A stretch of DNA of 11,966 nt from NCBI GenBank assembly GCA_041580375.1, contig JBFGDZ010000114.1, forward strand, positions 1 through 11,966, read 5' to 3'. Both the position numbers and the translations under genes were made by a program. The notes beneath the pieces were generated by a model. The model was not told the origin of the DNA. It made no database searches and worked only from the letters and a program-made list of their open reading frames with translations. Source of the stretch: JAPUIN01 sp041580375 (GTDB taxonomy: Bacteria > Acidobacteriota > Polarisedimenticolia > Gp22-AA2). Shown here piece by piece: positions 5,535 through 11,966 of this stretch. Position 1 is the stretch's first letter, and each line of letters starts with the position of its first letter.

Positions 5535-8021
5535 ATGGACGGCTGGAAGCTCACCTACGACCGCTGGGACGACCGCCAGCAGCCGCTGAGAGAGACCCTC
5601 ACGACGCTCGGCAACGGCTATTTCGCGACGCGCGGCGCGGCCGAGGAGAGCTGCGCGGGGGGCCCGCACTACCCCGGCACCTACCTCGCCGGCGGCTACA
5701 ACCGCCTCACCACCGAGATCAAGGGCCGCAGGATCGAGAACGAGGACCTGGTCAACTGGCCCAACTGGCTCTGCCTCAGCTTCCGTCCGGAGGGCGGCCG
5801 GTGGCTCGACGTCGGATCGGTGAAGGTCCTCGATTTTTTCCAGGAACTCGACCTGCGGCGCGGCGTCCTGACGCGCCGCCTGCGGATCCGGGACGACGGC
5901 GGGCGCACGACCTCGCTCGTCAGCCGGCGGATCGTCCACATGCGCCATCACCACTTCGCCGCTCAGGAGTGGACCCTGACCCCGGAGGACTGGTCGGGCC
6001 GCCTGGAGATCCGGAGCGCCCTCGACGGAAACGTCGTCAACGCCGGCGTCCCCCGGTACCGCGATCTCAAGGACCGTCATCTGGAGTTCCTGGAATCGGG
6101 CGAATGCGGCGAGGGCGCGGTGCACCTCAGGGTGCGCACGAGCCAGTCCGGAATCGTCATGGCGCTCGCGTCGCGCACCCGGGTTCTCGACGGCGGGGAT
6201 GAGAGGCCGGCCGAACTGTCGCTGCTGCGGGAGGGCGACCTGATCGGACACACGCTGGCGCTGTCGTGCACGAAGGGGAAGGCGATCGTCGTCGAGAAGA
6301 CGGTCGCGATCCACACATCGCGCGACCCGGCCATCAGCGAGCCCGGCCTCGCCTCCCGCGCGGCGATCGTGAGGGCCTCCGACTTCGCCTCGCTCCTGGA
6401 AAGCCACGCCATGGAGTGGCGGCGTCTCTGGCACCGCTGCGACATCCGGATGGGCGGGGACTCCCCGTCCCAGCTCGCCCTGAGGCTCCACATCTTCCAC
6501 CTGTTGCAGACGGTGTCGCGGCACACCACGGATCTCGACGTCGGCGTTCCGGCGCGCGGGCTGCACGGCGAGGCTTACCGCGGACACATCTTCTGGGACG
6601 AGCTGTTCATTTTCCCGTTCCTCAACATGAGCATGCCCGCGCTCACGCGGAGCCTGCTGCTCTACCGTTACCGAAGGCTGCCCGAGGCGCGCCACGCCGC
6701 CCGCGAGGCGGGATACCGGGGCGCCATGTACCCCTGGCAGAGCGCCAGCGACGGTCGCGAGGAGACGCAGATCGTGCACCTCAACCCGCGCTCCGGCAGG
6801 TGGCTGCCCGACAACACCCACCTGCAGCGGCACGTGAACGCCGCCATTGCCTACACCGTGTGGCAGTACTACCTGGCGACGGAGGATCGCGACTTCCTCA
6901 CCTACCACGGGGCCGAGATGATCCTCGACATCGCCCGCTTCTGGTCGAGCCTCGCGACGTTCAACGAATCGAAGGGACGCTACGAGATCCTCGGGGTCGT
7001 CGGGCCGGACGAGTACCACACGCGCTATCCCGACCGGGAGGAGCACGGGCTCGACAACAACGCCTACACGAACGTCATGGCCGTCTGGGTCCTGCGCTGC
7101 GCCATCCAGGTGCTCGACGTCCTGGCCGAGGACCGGCGGATGGAGATCCTCGAGGACCTCGCGATCGAGCAGCCCGAGCTGCGCCGCTGGGAGGAGATCA
7201 CGCGCCGGATGTTCGTCCCCTTTCATGACGGCGACATCATCAGCCAGTTCGAGGGTTACGAGAAGCTTGAGGAATTCGACTGGGCCGGCTACAGGGCGAA
7301 GCACGGCGACATCCAGCGGCTCGATCGGATCGTCGAGGCCGAGGGGGGGAGCCTGGCCCGCTACAAGGCCGGCAAGCAGGCCGACGTCCTGATGCTGTTC
7401 TACCTTCTGTCACCCGTGGAGCTGGCCGACATCTTCAAGCGGCTCGGCTACGCGCTCACGCCGGACGCGATCGCGCGCAACATTGATTACTACAGCGCGC
7501 GGACCTCGCACGGCTCGACCCTCAGCCGCATCGTCCACTCCTGGGTGCTGGCGAGCAGCGACCAGGCGCAGTCCTGGCGCTGGTTCCAGTACGCGCTCAA
7601 GAGCGATCTGACCGACATCCAGGGCGGGACGACGCGGGAGGGGATCCACCTCGGCGCGATGGCGGGGACGACGGATCTCTTCCAGAGGTGCTTCGTCGGC
7701 ATCGAGCTGAGGAACGACGTCCTGTGGGTCGACCCGCGCCTGCCGGCCGGGCTCGACGACGTCCGCCTGCGGCTCCGGTACCGGGGCCACTGGATCGCGG
7801 TGCGCATCCAGGGGGGGCGGCTCTTCCTCACCTTTGAGGACGGCTGGTCGCGCGCTGCGCGCCTCGCCGGCCGGCGCCGCATCCACCGCAAGGTCGGCTT
7901 CCAGGGGAAGGTTTACGCGCTGCGCCTCGGCGAGACCCGCGAGTTCAAACTGCCGAAACGCAGGTCCGCCGCCGCGCGGAGCCGCGGCGTCCGCCGCAGG
8001 GCGCGCTCGCGCCGCGGCTGA
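5535..8021 (+). CDS. Family GH65 disaccharide phosphorylase (trehalose/kojibiose-type) or hydrolase
   Basis: GH65 enzymes are inverting and act on alpha-linked glucosides; most bacterial members are phosphorylases giving beta-glucose-1-phosphate. The protein has 828 residues. TLGNGYFATRGAAEE near residue 25 marks the N-terminal beta-sandwich. The (alpha/alpha)6 barrel carries HIFWDELFIFPF (W354, D355), WQSASDGREE, and VVGPDEYH with the general acid E493. KQADV (614-618) and TSHGSTLS (S658, H659, G660, S661) fall where GH65 phosphorylases bind phosphate, which favours phosphorolysis over hydrolysis. The upstream beta-phosphoglucomutase domain would use the product. A C-terminal beta domain is followed by a basic tail of about 25 residues. 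The start at 5535 follows the previous stop by 7 nt and fits the family N-terminus. No clear ribosome site precedes it, suggesting translational coupling. The substrate cannot be decided from sequence; trehalose is the first guess because of the OtsB neighbour. Confidence 0.9.
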   Translation: MDGWKLTYDRWDDRQQPLRETLTTLGNGYFATRGAAEESCAGGPHYPGTYLAGGYNRLTTEIKGRRIENEDLVNWPNWLCLSFRPEGGRWLDVGSVKVLDFFQELDLRRGVLTRRLRIRDDGGRTTSLVSRRIVHMRHHHFAAQEWTLTPEDWSGRLEIRSALDGNVVNAGVPRYRDLKDRHLEFLESGECGEGAVHLRVRTSQSGIVMALASRTRVLDGGDERPAELSLLREGDLIGHTLALSCTKGKAIVVEKTVAIHTSRDPAISEPGLASRAAIVRASDFASLLESHAMEWRRLWHRCDIRMGGDSPSQLALRLHIFHLLQTVSRHTTDLDVGVPARGLHGEAYRGHIFWDELFIFPFLNMSMPALTRSLLLYRYRRLPEARHAAREAGYRGAMYPWQSASDGREETQIVHLNPRSGRWLPDNTHLQRHVNAAIAYTVWQYYLATEDRDFLTYHGAEMILDIARFWSSLATFNESKGRYEILGVVGPDEYHTRYPDREEHGLDNNAYTNVMAVWVLRCAIQVLDVLAEDRRMEILEDLAIEQPELRRWEEITRRMFVPFHDGDIISQFEGYEKLEEFDWAGYRAKHGDIQRLDRIVEAEGGSLARYKAGKQADVLMLFYLLSPVELADIFKRLGYALTPDAIARNIDYYSARTSHGSTLSRIVHSWVLASSDQAQSWRWFQYALKSDLTDIQGGTTREGIHLGAMAGTTDLFQRCFVGIELRNDVLWVDPRLPAGLDDVRLRLRYRGHWIAVRIQGGRLFLTFEDGWSRAARLAGRRRIHRKVGFQGKVYALRLGETREFKLPKRRSAAARSRGVRRRARSRRG

Positions 8022-8102
8022 CGGGCCGCCCGGACGGGGGGCGTGCGGATCGCCGCGGGACGCAGGGGAAAAGAGCGACGGCTTCTGATACCCTGTTCGT
8101 GT

Positions 8103-8107
8103 GGAGG
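8103..8107 (+). promoter_or_regulatory. Ribosome binding site of creD
   Basis: GGAGG lies 8 nt before the GTG at 8116 and decides for that start over the in-frame GTG at 8101, which would lie upstream of this site. Confidence 0.5.
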
Positions 8108-8115
8108 CGCTCCGC

Positions 8116-9453
8116 GTGCCCGATCCCCCTCACGGTCCGCTTCAGACGATCCTCAAATCCCAGCTGACCCGCCTGCTCCTCATCGGATTTCTGATCCTCC
8201 TGCTGCAGATCCCGATCGGGCTGATCGCCGCCCTGATCAACGGGCGCAGCATGACGCGGCAGGAGGCCGTCGAAGACATCACGGGAACCTGGGGTCGATC
8301 GCAGACCATCATCGGCCCCGCCATCGCGGTACCGTACCTGGAGCACCGGACGTCGGAGGACTCCTCCGGCAAGAAAACGACGCACGTCGTCGAAAGCCAT
8401 GCGGTGTTCCTGCCTGACGATCTGCGCGTCCAGGGAACGATCGAGAGCGAGACGCGCTACCGGGGAATCTTCGAGGTCCCGGTGTACCGGATGACTCTCG
8501 AGGTGAGCGGGCGCTTCTCACGACCGGACTTCTCCGCGATGGGCGTCGCCGGGGGCGATGTCCTGTGGGATCGGGCACAGGTCTGGCTGCGGATCTCCGA
8601 CGCCCACGCCATCCAGAACCAGGCGGGCCTCAAGTGGGGGACCCGGTCCCTGCCGTTCGCCCCCGGCACGGGGGAGTTCGCCCGGGGCGAGTCGGGAGTG
8701 CACGCGGCCCTCGGGGGTCACCTGGCGCCGGGCACGCATGAATTCTCGTTCTCGCTCAGCCTGAACGGAAGCGTCGGCGTCTTCTTCGCCCCGCTGGGGG
8801 AGCAGACGGTCGTGGTCCTCCGGGGTGACTGGAGCGAACCGGGTTTCAAGGGAACCTGGTTGCCCGTCGAGCGCTCCGTGGGACAGGACGGGTTCGAGGC
8901 CACGTGGAGCGTCCCGTCACTGGGACGGAACTATCCGCAGCGATGGAAAGCGGGGGCCGCGGCCGAGGATCAGGTCGGGGCGTCCAGCTTCGGAGTCGAG
9001 CTCCAGCCGCACATCGATCCGTACCGGATGTCGCTGCGCAGCGTCAAGTACGAGCTGCTCTTCCTGGCGCTGACCTTCGTGGCGCTGTGGCTGTTCGAGA
9101 TCCTCGTGAAGGCCCGGATTCACGCCGTTCAATATCTGCTCGTCGGGGCGGCGATGTGCCTCTTCTATCTCCTGCTGCTGTCGCTGGCCGAACACCTCGG
9201 TTTCCTCACCGCGTATCTGCTCGCGAGCGCGGCGATCGTCGGACTGGTCGCGACCTACTGCGCGGCCGTTCTCGGCAGGGCCTGGCGAGCGGGAGTGATC
9301 GGGGCCGTCGTGGGCGGCCTCTACGCCTACCTGTACGTTCTGCTCAACAGCCAGGATTACGCGCTTCTGATCGGATCGGTCGGTCTGTTCCTGATCCTGG
9401 CCGCCGTCATGTACCTGACGCGCCACGTCGACTGGCACGGGGCGGCGGACTGA
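8116..9453 (+). CDS. creD: CreD family inner-membrane protein
   Basis: CreD is an inner-membrane protein of the CreBC regulon in enterobacteria, linked to envelope integrity and colicin E2 tolerance; its molecular function is not known. The 445-residue length matches E. coli CreD (about 450). Topology is typical: one N-terminal helix (about 19-41), a large extracytoplasmic beta-rich domain (about 45-310), and five C-terminal helices (from about 312, YELLFLALTF, to 437, LILAAVMYL). Family landmarks are IIGPAIAVPYLEH near 65-77, FKGTWLPVERSV, LGRNYPQRW, and DPYRMSLRSVKYELLF at the entry to the membrane part. It stands 94 nt after the GH65 gene and converges on the S9A peptidase gene. No creB or creC lies in the window, so regulation by that system cannot be claimed. 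Confidence 0.93.
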   Translation: MPDPPHGPLQTILKSQLTRLLLIGFLILLLQIPIGLIAALINGRSMTRQEAVEDITGTWGRSQTIIGPAIAVPYLEHRTSEDSSGKKTTHVVESHAVFLPDDLRVQGTIESETRYRGIFEVPVYRMTLEVSGRFSRPDFSAMGVAGGDVLWDRAQVWLRISDAHAIQNQAGLKWGTRSLPFAPGTGEFARGESGVHAALGGHLAPGTHEFSFSLSLNGSVGVFFAPLGEQTVVVLRGDWSEPGFKGTWLPVERSVGQDGFEATWSVPSLGRNYPQRWKAGAAAEDQVGASSFGVELQPHIDPYRMSLRSVKYELLFLALTFVALWLFEILVKARIHAVQYLLVGAAMCLFYLLLLSLAEHLGFLTAYLLASAAIVGLVATYCAAVLGRAWRAGVIGAVVGGLYAYLYVLLNSQDYALLIGSVGLFLILAAVMYLTRHVDWHGAAD

Positions 9454-9465
9454 GCCGCCGGATGC

Positions 9466-9482
9466 GCGCCGCCGGCCGGCGC
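9466..9482. terminator. GC hairpin between convergent creD and S9A genes, possible bidirectional terminator
   Basis: GCGCCG (9466-9471) pairs perfectly with CGGCGC (9477-9482) around a 5-nt loop, filling most of the 31-bp gap between the two convergent stops. There is no T-tract on either strand, so it may act only as a barrier. Confidence 0.3.
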
Positions 9483-9484
9483 TC

Positions 9485-11641
9485 CTAGCCTTTCATCCCG
9501 AGCGCCCAGGCCAGAAAGGCCCACTGATCCGCGAAGTCCTCGATCTGCATCCAGGTCGGCTTGCCCGCGCCGTGGCCGGCCCGAGTCTCGATGCGGATCA
9601 GGATCGGATTCTCGCAGCCCTGGGCCTTCTGGAGGGCCGCCGCGTACTTGAAGCTGTGCCACGGCGCGACCCGGTCGTCGTGGTCGGCGGTCGTGATCAG
9701 CGTCGGCGGATAGCAGGCCCCCTGCCTCACGTTGTGGTAGGGGGAGTAGGCGAACAGAGCGCGGAACTCCTCCTGGTTCTCGCTGAGGCCGTAGTCGGAC
9801 GACCACTGGCGCGCGTTCGCGCTGGCCGTGTGGTAGCGCAGCATGTCGAGCACGCCGACCGCAGGGAGCGCCGCGCCGAACAGATCGGGCCGCTGGTTCA
9901 GCACGGCCGCGACGAGGAGGCCCCCATTGCTGCGGCCGAAGATCGCGAGCCTGCGGGGCGACGTGTATTTCTGCTCGATCAGCCACTCCGCGGCCGCGAT
10001 GAAGTCGTCGAAGACGTTCTGCTTGTTCACCTTCGTGCCCGCGAGGTGCCACGCCTCCCCGTACTCGCCGCCTCCCCGGAGGTTGGCGATCGCCAGGACG
10101 CCCCCCATCTCGAGCCAGGCGATCCAGCGAGTGCGGTAGACGGGGGTCTCGGAGGCATTGAACCCGCCGTAACCGTAGAGAAGCGTCGGGTTGTCGCCGC
10201 CGCGGGCGATCCCCTTTCGATGGACCAGGAACATCGGGATCCGGGTGCCGTCCCCGCTCGCGTAGAAAACCTGGCGTGTCTCGAAGCCGCCGAGGTCGGC
10301 GCTGACGTCCGCCTCACGGAACAGGGTGCTCCGGCCGGACGCGATCTCGTAGCGATAGATGCGCCCGGGCGTGGTGAAGCTCTCGTAGGAGTAGAAGGTC
10401 ACCTCGTCGTCGATCCGGCCGGCGAACCCATCGACCGTTCCGAGGCCCGGCAGCTCCACCTCACCGGCAGCGGAACCGTCCGCGCCGAAGACGCGGATGA
10501 CCGAGTTCGCATCCTTCAGATAGCGGGCGATGAGGCGGCCGCCGACGAGCGACGCGGCCTCCAGCGTCTCCTCCGCCTCGGGAACGACCTCGCGCCAGTT
10601 CGCGGGGGCCGGGTTCGCGACGTCGATCGCGATGACGCGCGAACGGGGTCCGCCCTTGTTGGTCATGAAGTAGAAGACGCCATCGCGATTCCCCAGGAAG
10701 AAGTACAGGGCGTCCCAGTGGTCGAGCAGTCGGACGACGCGCGCCCCGGGCTCGGCGAGCGATCGGTAGTAGATCCCGTTCGTCTGAGTCCCCTCGTACA
10801 CGTGAATGATCAGGTACCGGCCGTCGTCGGTCACCTGCCCGTAGGGGTTGCGCGTCGGATGATCCGTGATCGCGTAGACGAGGGGGTCCTTCGACTGCGG
10901 CGTGCCGATGCGGTGGTAGTGGATCGCGACCTGTTTGGATCCGTCCCCGCGGCCGCGTTCGTCCCGGGGGTAGCGGCTGTAGAAAAAGCCTTTGCCGTCG
11001 ATCGACCAGGAGACGTTGGTGAACTTGATGGCGTCGAGCGTGTCCTCGAGATCCGCTCCGGTGCCGACGTCGCGGACCTTCCAGACGCGCCAGTCGGAGC
11101 CCCCCTCGGAGATGCTGTAGGCGATCTTCGCGCCGTCCCGGCTGACGGCGAAAGTGCGCATGGACGTCGTGCGGTCCTCGCTGAACGTGTTCGGATCGAT
11201 CAGGACACGCGGCCCGGATCCCTCCCCGTCGCTGACGTACAGGACGTCCTGATCCTGAAGACCGTCGTTGCGCAGGTAGAAGATGCGCCCCCCCGCCGTC
11301 ACCGGCACGTCGTAGCGTTCATAGTTCCACAGCTCCCTCAGCCGGGCGAGGATCGCGTCGCGGCGGGGGATCGCCTCGAGGAAGGGGGTGGCGACGGCGT
11401 TCTGGGCCGCGACCCACGAAGCGGTCTCCGGGGCGTCGAGGTCCTCCAGCCAGCGGTACGGGTCGGCGACCCTGGTGCCGTGGTAGTCGTCGGTCTGATC
11501 GACGCTGCGGGTCGCGGGATAGGAGAGCGGCAGCCGCGGCCCCGGTTCCCGGCGTTCGGCGGGCATGGAGCAGGCGCCGAACAGGAGCGCCGTGACGAGA
11601 GCGGCCGCTGCGGTCGGAGCGATGGGACGAAGGGGTGTCAT
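9485..11641 (-). CDS. S9A prolyl oligopeptidase, exported lipoprotein
   Basis: Prolyl oligopeptidases cut short peptides after proline. The minus-strand ATG at 11641 gives 718 residues and has CCTCC (GGAGG on its strand) 5 nt upstream, a better start than the in-frame one at 11683. The N-terminus is a lipoprotein signal: hydrophobic 8-21, then LLFGAC with C24 as the lipidation site. The enzyme is therefore probably anchored in the cell envelope rather than cytoplasmic. The S9 N-terminal segment (DDYHGTRVADPYRWLEDLD, about 52-70) and a seven-bladed propeller region (about 110-450) precede the alpha/beta-hydrolase domain. The catalytic triad is visible: S571 in FGRSNGGLLV, D656 in DHDDRVAPWHS, and H690 in RAGHGAGKP. 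Spacing is close to the porcine enzyme (S554, D641, H680). All parts appear intact. A role in using peptides from outside is likely but inferred. Confidence 0.93.
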   Translation of the reverse strand: MTPLRPIAPTAAAALVTALLFGACSMPAERREPGPRLPLSYPATRSVDQTDDYHGTRVADPYRWLEDLDAPETASWVAAQNAVATPFLEAIPRRDAILARLRELWNYERYDVPVTAGGRIFYLRNDGLQDQDVLYVSDGEGSGPRVLIDPNTFSEDRTTSMRTFAVSRDGAKIAYSISEGGSDWRVWKVRDVGTGADLEDTLDAIKFTNVSWSIDGKGFFYSRYPRDERGRGDGSKQVAIHYHRIGTPQSKDPLVYAITDHPTRNPYGQVTDDGRYLIIHVYEGTQTNGIYYRSLAEPGARVVRLLDHWDALYFFLGNRDGVFYFMTNKGGPRSRVIAIDVANPAPANWREVVPEAEETLEAASLVGGRLIARYLKDANSVIRVFGADGSAAGEVELPGLGTVDGFAGRIDDEVTFYSYESFTTPGRIYRYEIASGRSTLFREADVSADLGGFETRQVFYASGDGTRIPMFLVHRKGIARGGDNPTLLYGYGGFNASETPVYRTRWIAWLEMGGVLAIANLRGGGEYGEAWHLAGTKVNKQNVFDDFIAAAEWLIEQKYTSPRRLAIFGRSNGGLLVAAVLNQRPDLFGAALPAVGVLDMLRYHTASANARQWSSDYGLSENQEEFRALFAYSPYHNVRQGACYPPTLITTADHDDRVAPWHSFKYAAALQKAQGCENPILIRIETRAGHGAGKPTWMQIEDFADQWAFLAWALGMKG

Positions 11642-11649
11642 CCTGGCCT

Positions 11650-11810
11650 CCGGACGAAGTCGAACGTGCGATTCTCGGAACACGTAGGGGGCGGGGTCCG
11701 CCCTCCGGATCCCGGGAGATTAGCACAGCGTCGGCGTCCGACCCGCCCGCCGGCACGGGGGCTCCCGGAGGGCGGCCCGCTTGACGAACCCTCCCGATCC
11801 GTGCGATCAG
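11650..11810. other. Divergent intergenic region without recognised sites
   Basis: About 175 bp separate the minus-strand S9A start from the plus-strand partial gene. Both promoters should lie here. TAATCT on the minus strand (read back from about 11724) and TTGACG on the plus strand (11781-11786) resemble a -10 and a -35 respectively, but neither has a good partner at normal spacing. I see no repeat or operator-like palindrome. Confidence 0.3.
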
Positions 11811-11816
11811 GGCGCG

Positions 11817-11966
11817 ATGGCGGAAACGAAGGGCTGGTGGGGGCGCAACTGGACCTGGGCGGTTCCGGCCGGCTGCCTGACGCTGGCCTTCCTGTTCGTC
11901 GGGGCCGTCGCCGCGCTCCTCTGGCTGCTCGTCTCCGGCGTGCAGTCGACGGAGGTCGTGCAGGAG
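11817..11966 (+). CDS. Small single-span membrane protein, 3' end cut by window
   Basis: The first 50 codons run off the window edge. The start ATG at 11817 is preceded by a weak AGGG at 11809-11812. The protein begins MAETKGWWGRNWTWAVPAG, then has one hydrophobic segment of about 20-40, then VQSTEVVQE. The Trp-rich WWGRNW leader followed by one helix and a short extracytoplasmic start resembles the N-termini of proteins annotated as Coa1-like (cytochrome c oxidase assembly factor 1). That is from memory on a short fragment, so the family call is tentative. It is transcribed away from the S9A gene. Confidence 0.6.
   Translation, partial: MAETKGWWGRNWTWAVPAGCLTLAFLFVGAVAALLWLLVSGVQSTEVVQE

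Noticed and set aside
2555..5554. A 999-codon open frame on the minus strand across transaldolase and the mutase-OtsB gene
   Set aside because: It is low-complexity Arg/Pro/Ala-rich sequence, antisense to or out of frame with two well-recognised genes. This is an artefact of high GC.
5352..7304. A 650-codon minus-strand open frame opposite GH65
   Set aside because: No family features are visible, and the plus strand clearly encodes GH65 with intact catalytic motifs.
11781..11815. TTGACG as -35 of a promoter for the last partial gene
   Set aside because: At 17-18 nt spacing the matching -10 is poor and would overlap the ribosome binding region immediately before the start codon.

Overview
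The window is about 12 kb of very GC-rich, densely coded bacterial DNA. It has nine protein-coding genes, no RNA genes, no mobile elements and almost no non-coding space. The lineage cannot be fixed from the sequence. The base composition, a secreted S9A oligopeptidase lipoprotein, CreD and an OtsB1-like trehalose module would suit a high-GC environmental bacterium such as an Acidobacteriota or Myxococcota relative; that is only a guess.

Region 1 (1-676) is the most interesting part. It holds the 3' portion of a MerB-like (alkylmercury lyase family) gene with an in-frame TGA at 449-451. The TGA falls where MerB enzymes carry the mercury-binding Cys159. The frame continues to a normal stop at 674-676 and encodes the expected MerB C-terminus. 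A hairpin with an 8-bp stem and a GGUC loop lies 11-31 nt after the TGA, as in bacterial SECIS elements. The best reading is a selenocysteine-containing MerB homologue rather than a pseudogene.

Region 2 (735-2628) is a tightly packed plus-strand trio: an exported protein with an HExxH zinc-protease motif, a RidA/YjgF-family protein lacking the catalytic Arg, and a four-helix membrane protein. Junctions overlap or nearly overlap, so the three are probably one transcript. Their joint role is unknown.

Region 3 (2668-8021) is carbon metabolism. Transaldolase (minus strand) diverges from a two-gene plus-strand operon. The operon's first gene fuses a beta-phosphoglucomutase-like HAD domain to a trehalose-6-phosphate phosphatase domain. 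The second is a family GH65 disaccharide phosphorylase or hydrolase. Together they reproduce, in the same order, the three domains of the single mycobacterial protein OtsB1 (Rv2006). A coherent scheme is that GH65 phosphorolysis of trehalose or a related disaccharide gives beta-glucose-1-phosphate, and the mutase domain turns this into glucose-6-phosphate. That product would feed the pentose phosphate pathway, where transaldolase acts.

Region 4 (8116-11966) holds creD (inner-membrane protein), a convergent S9A prolyl oligopeptidase lipoprotein, and, divergent from the latter, the first 50 codons of a small membrane protein cut by the window edge. Both convergent gene junctions (2629-2667 and 9454-9484) hold a GC-rich hairpin without a T-tract.
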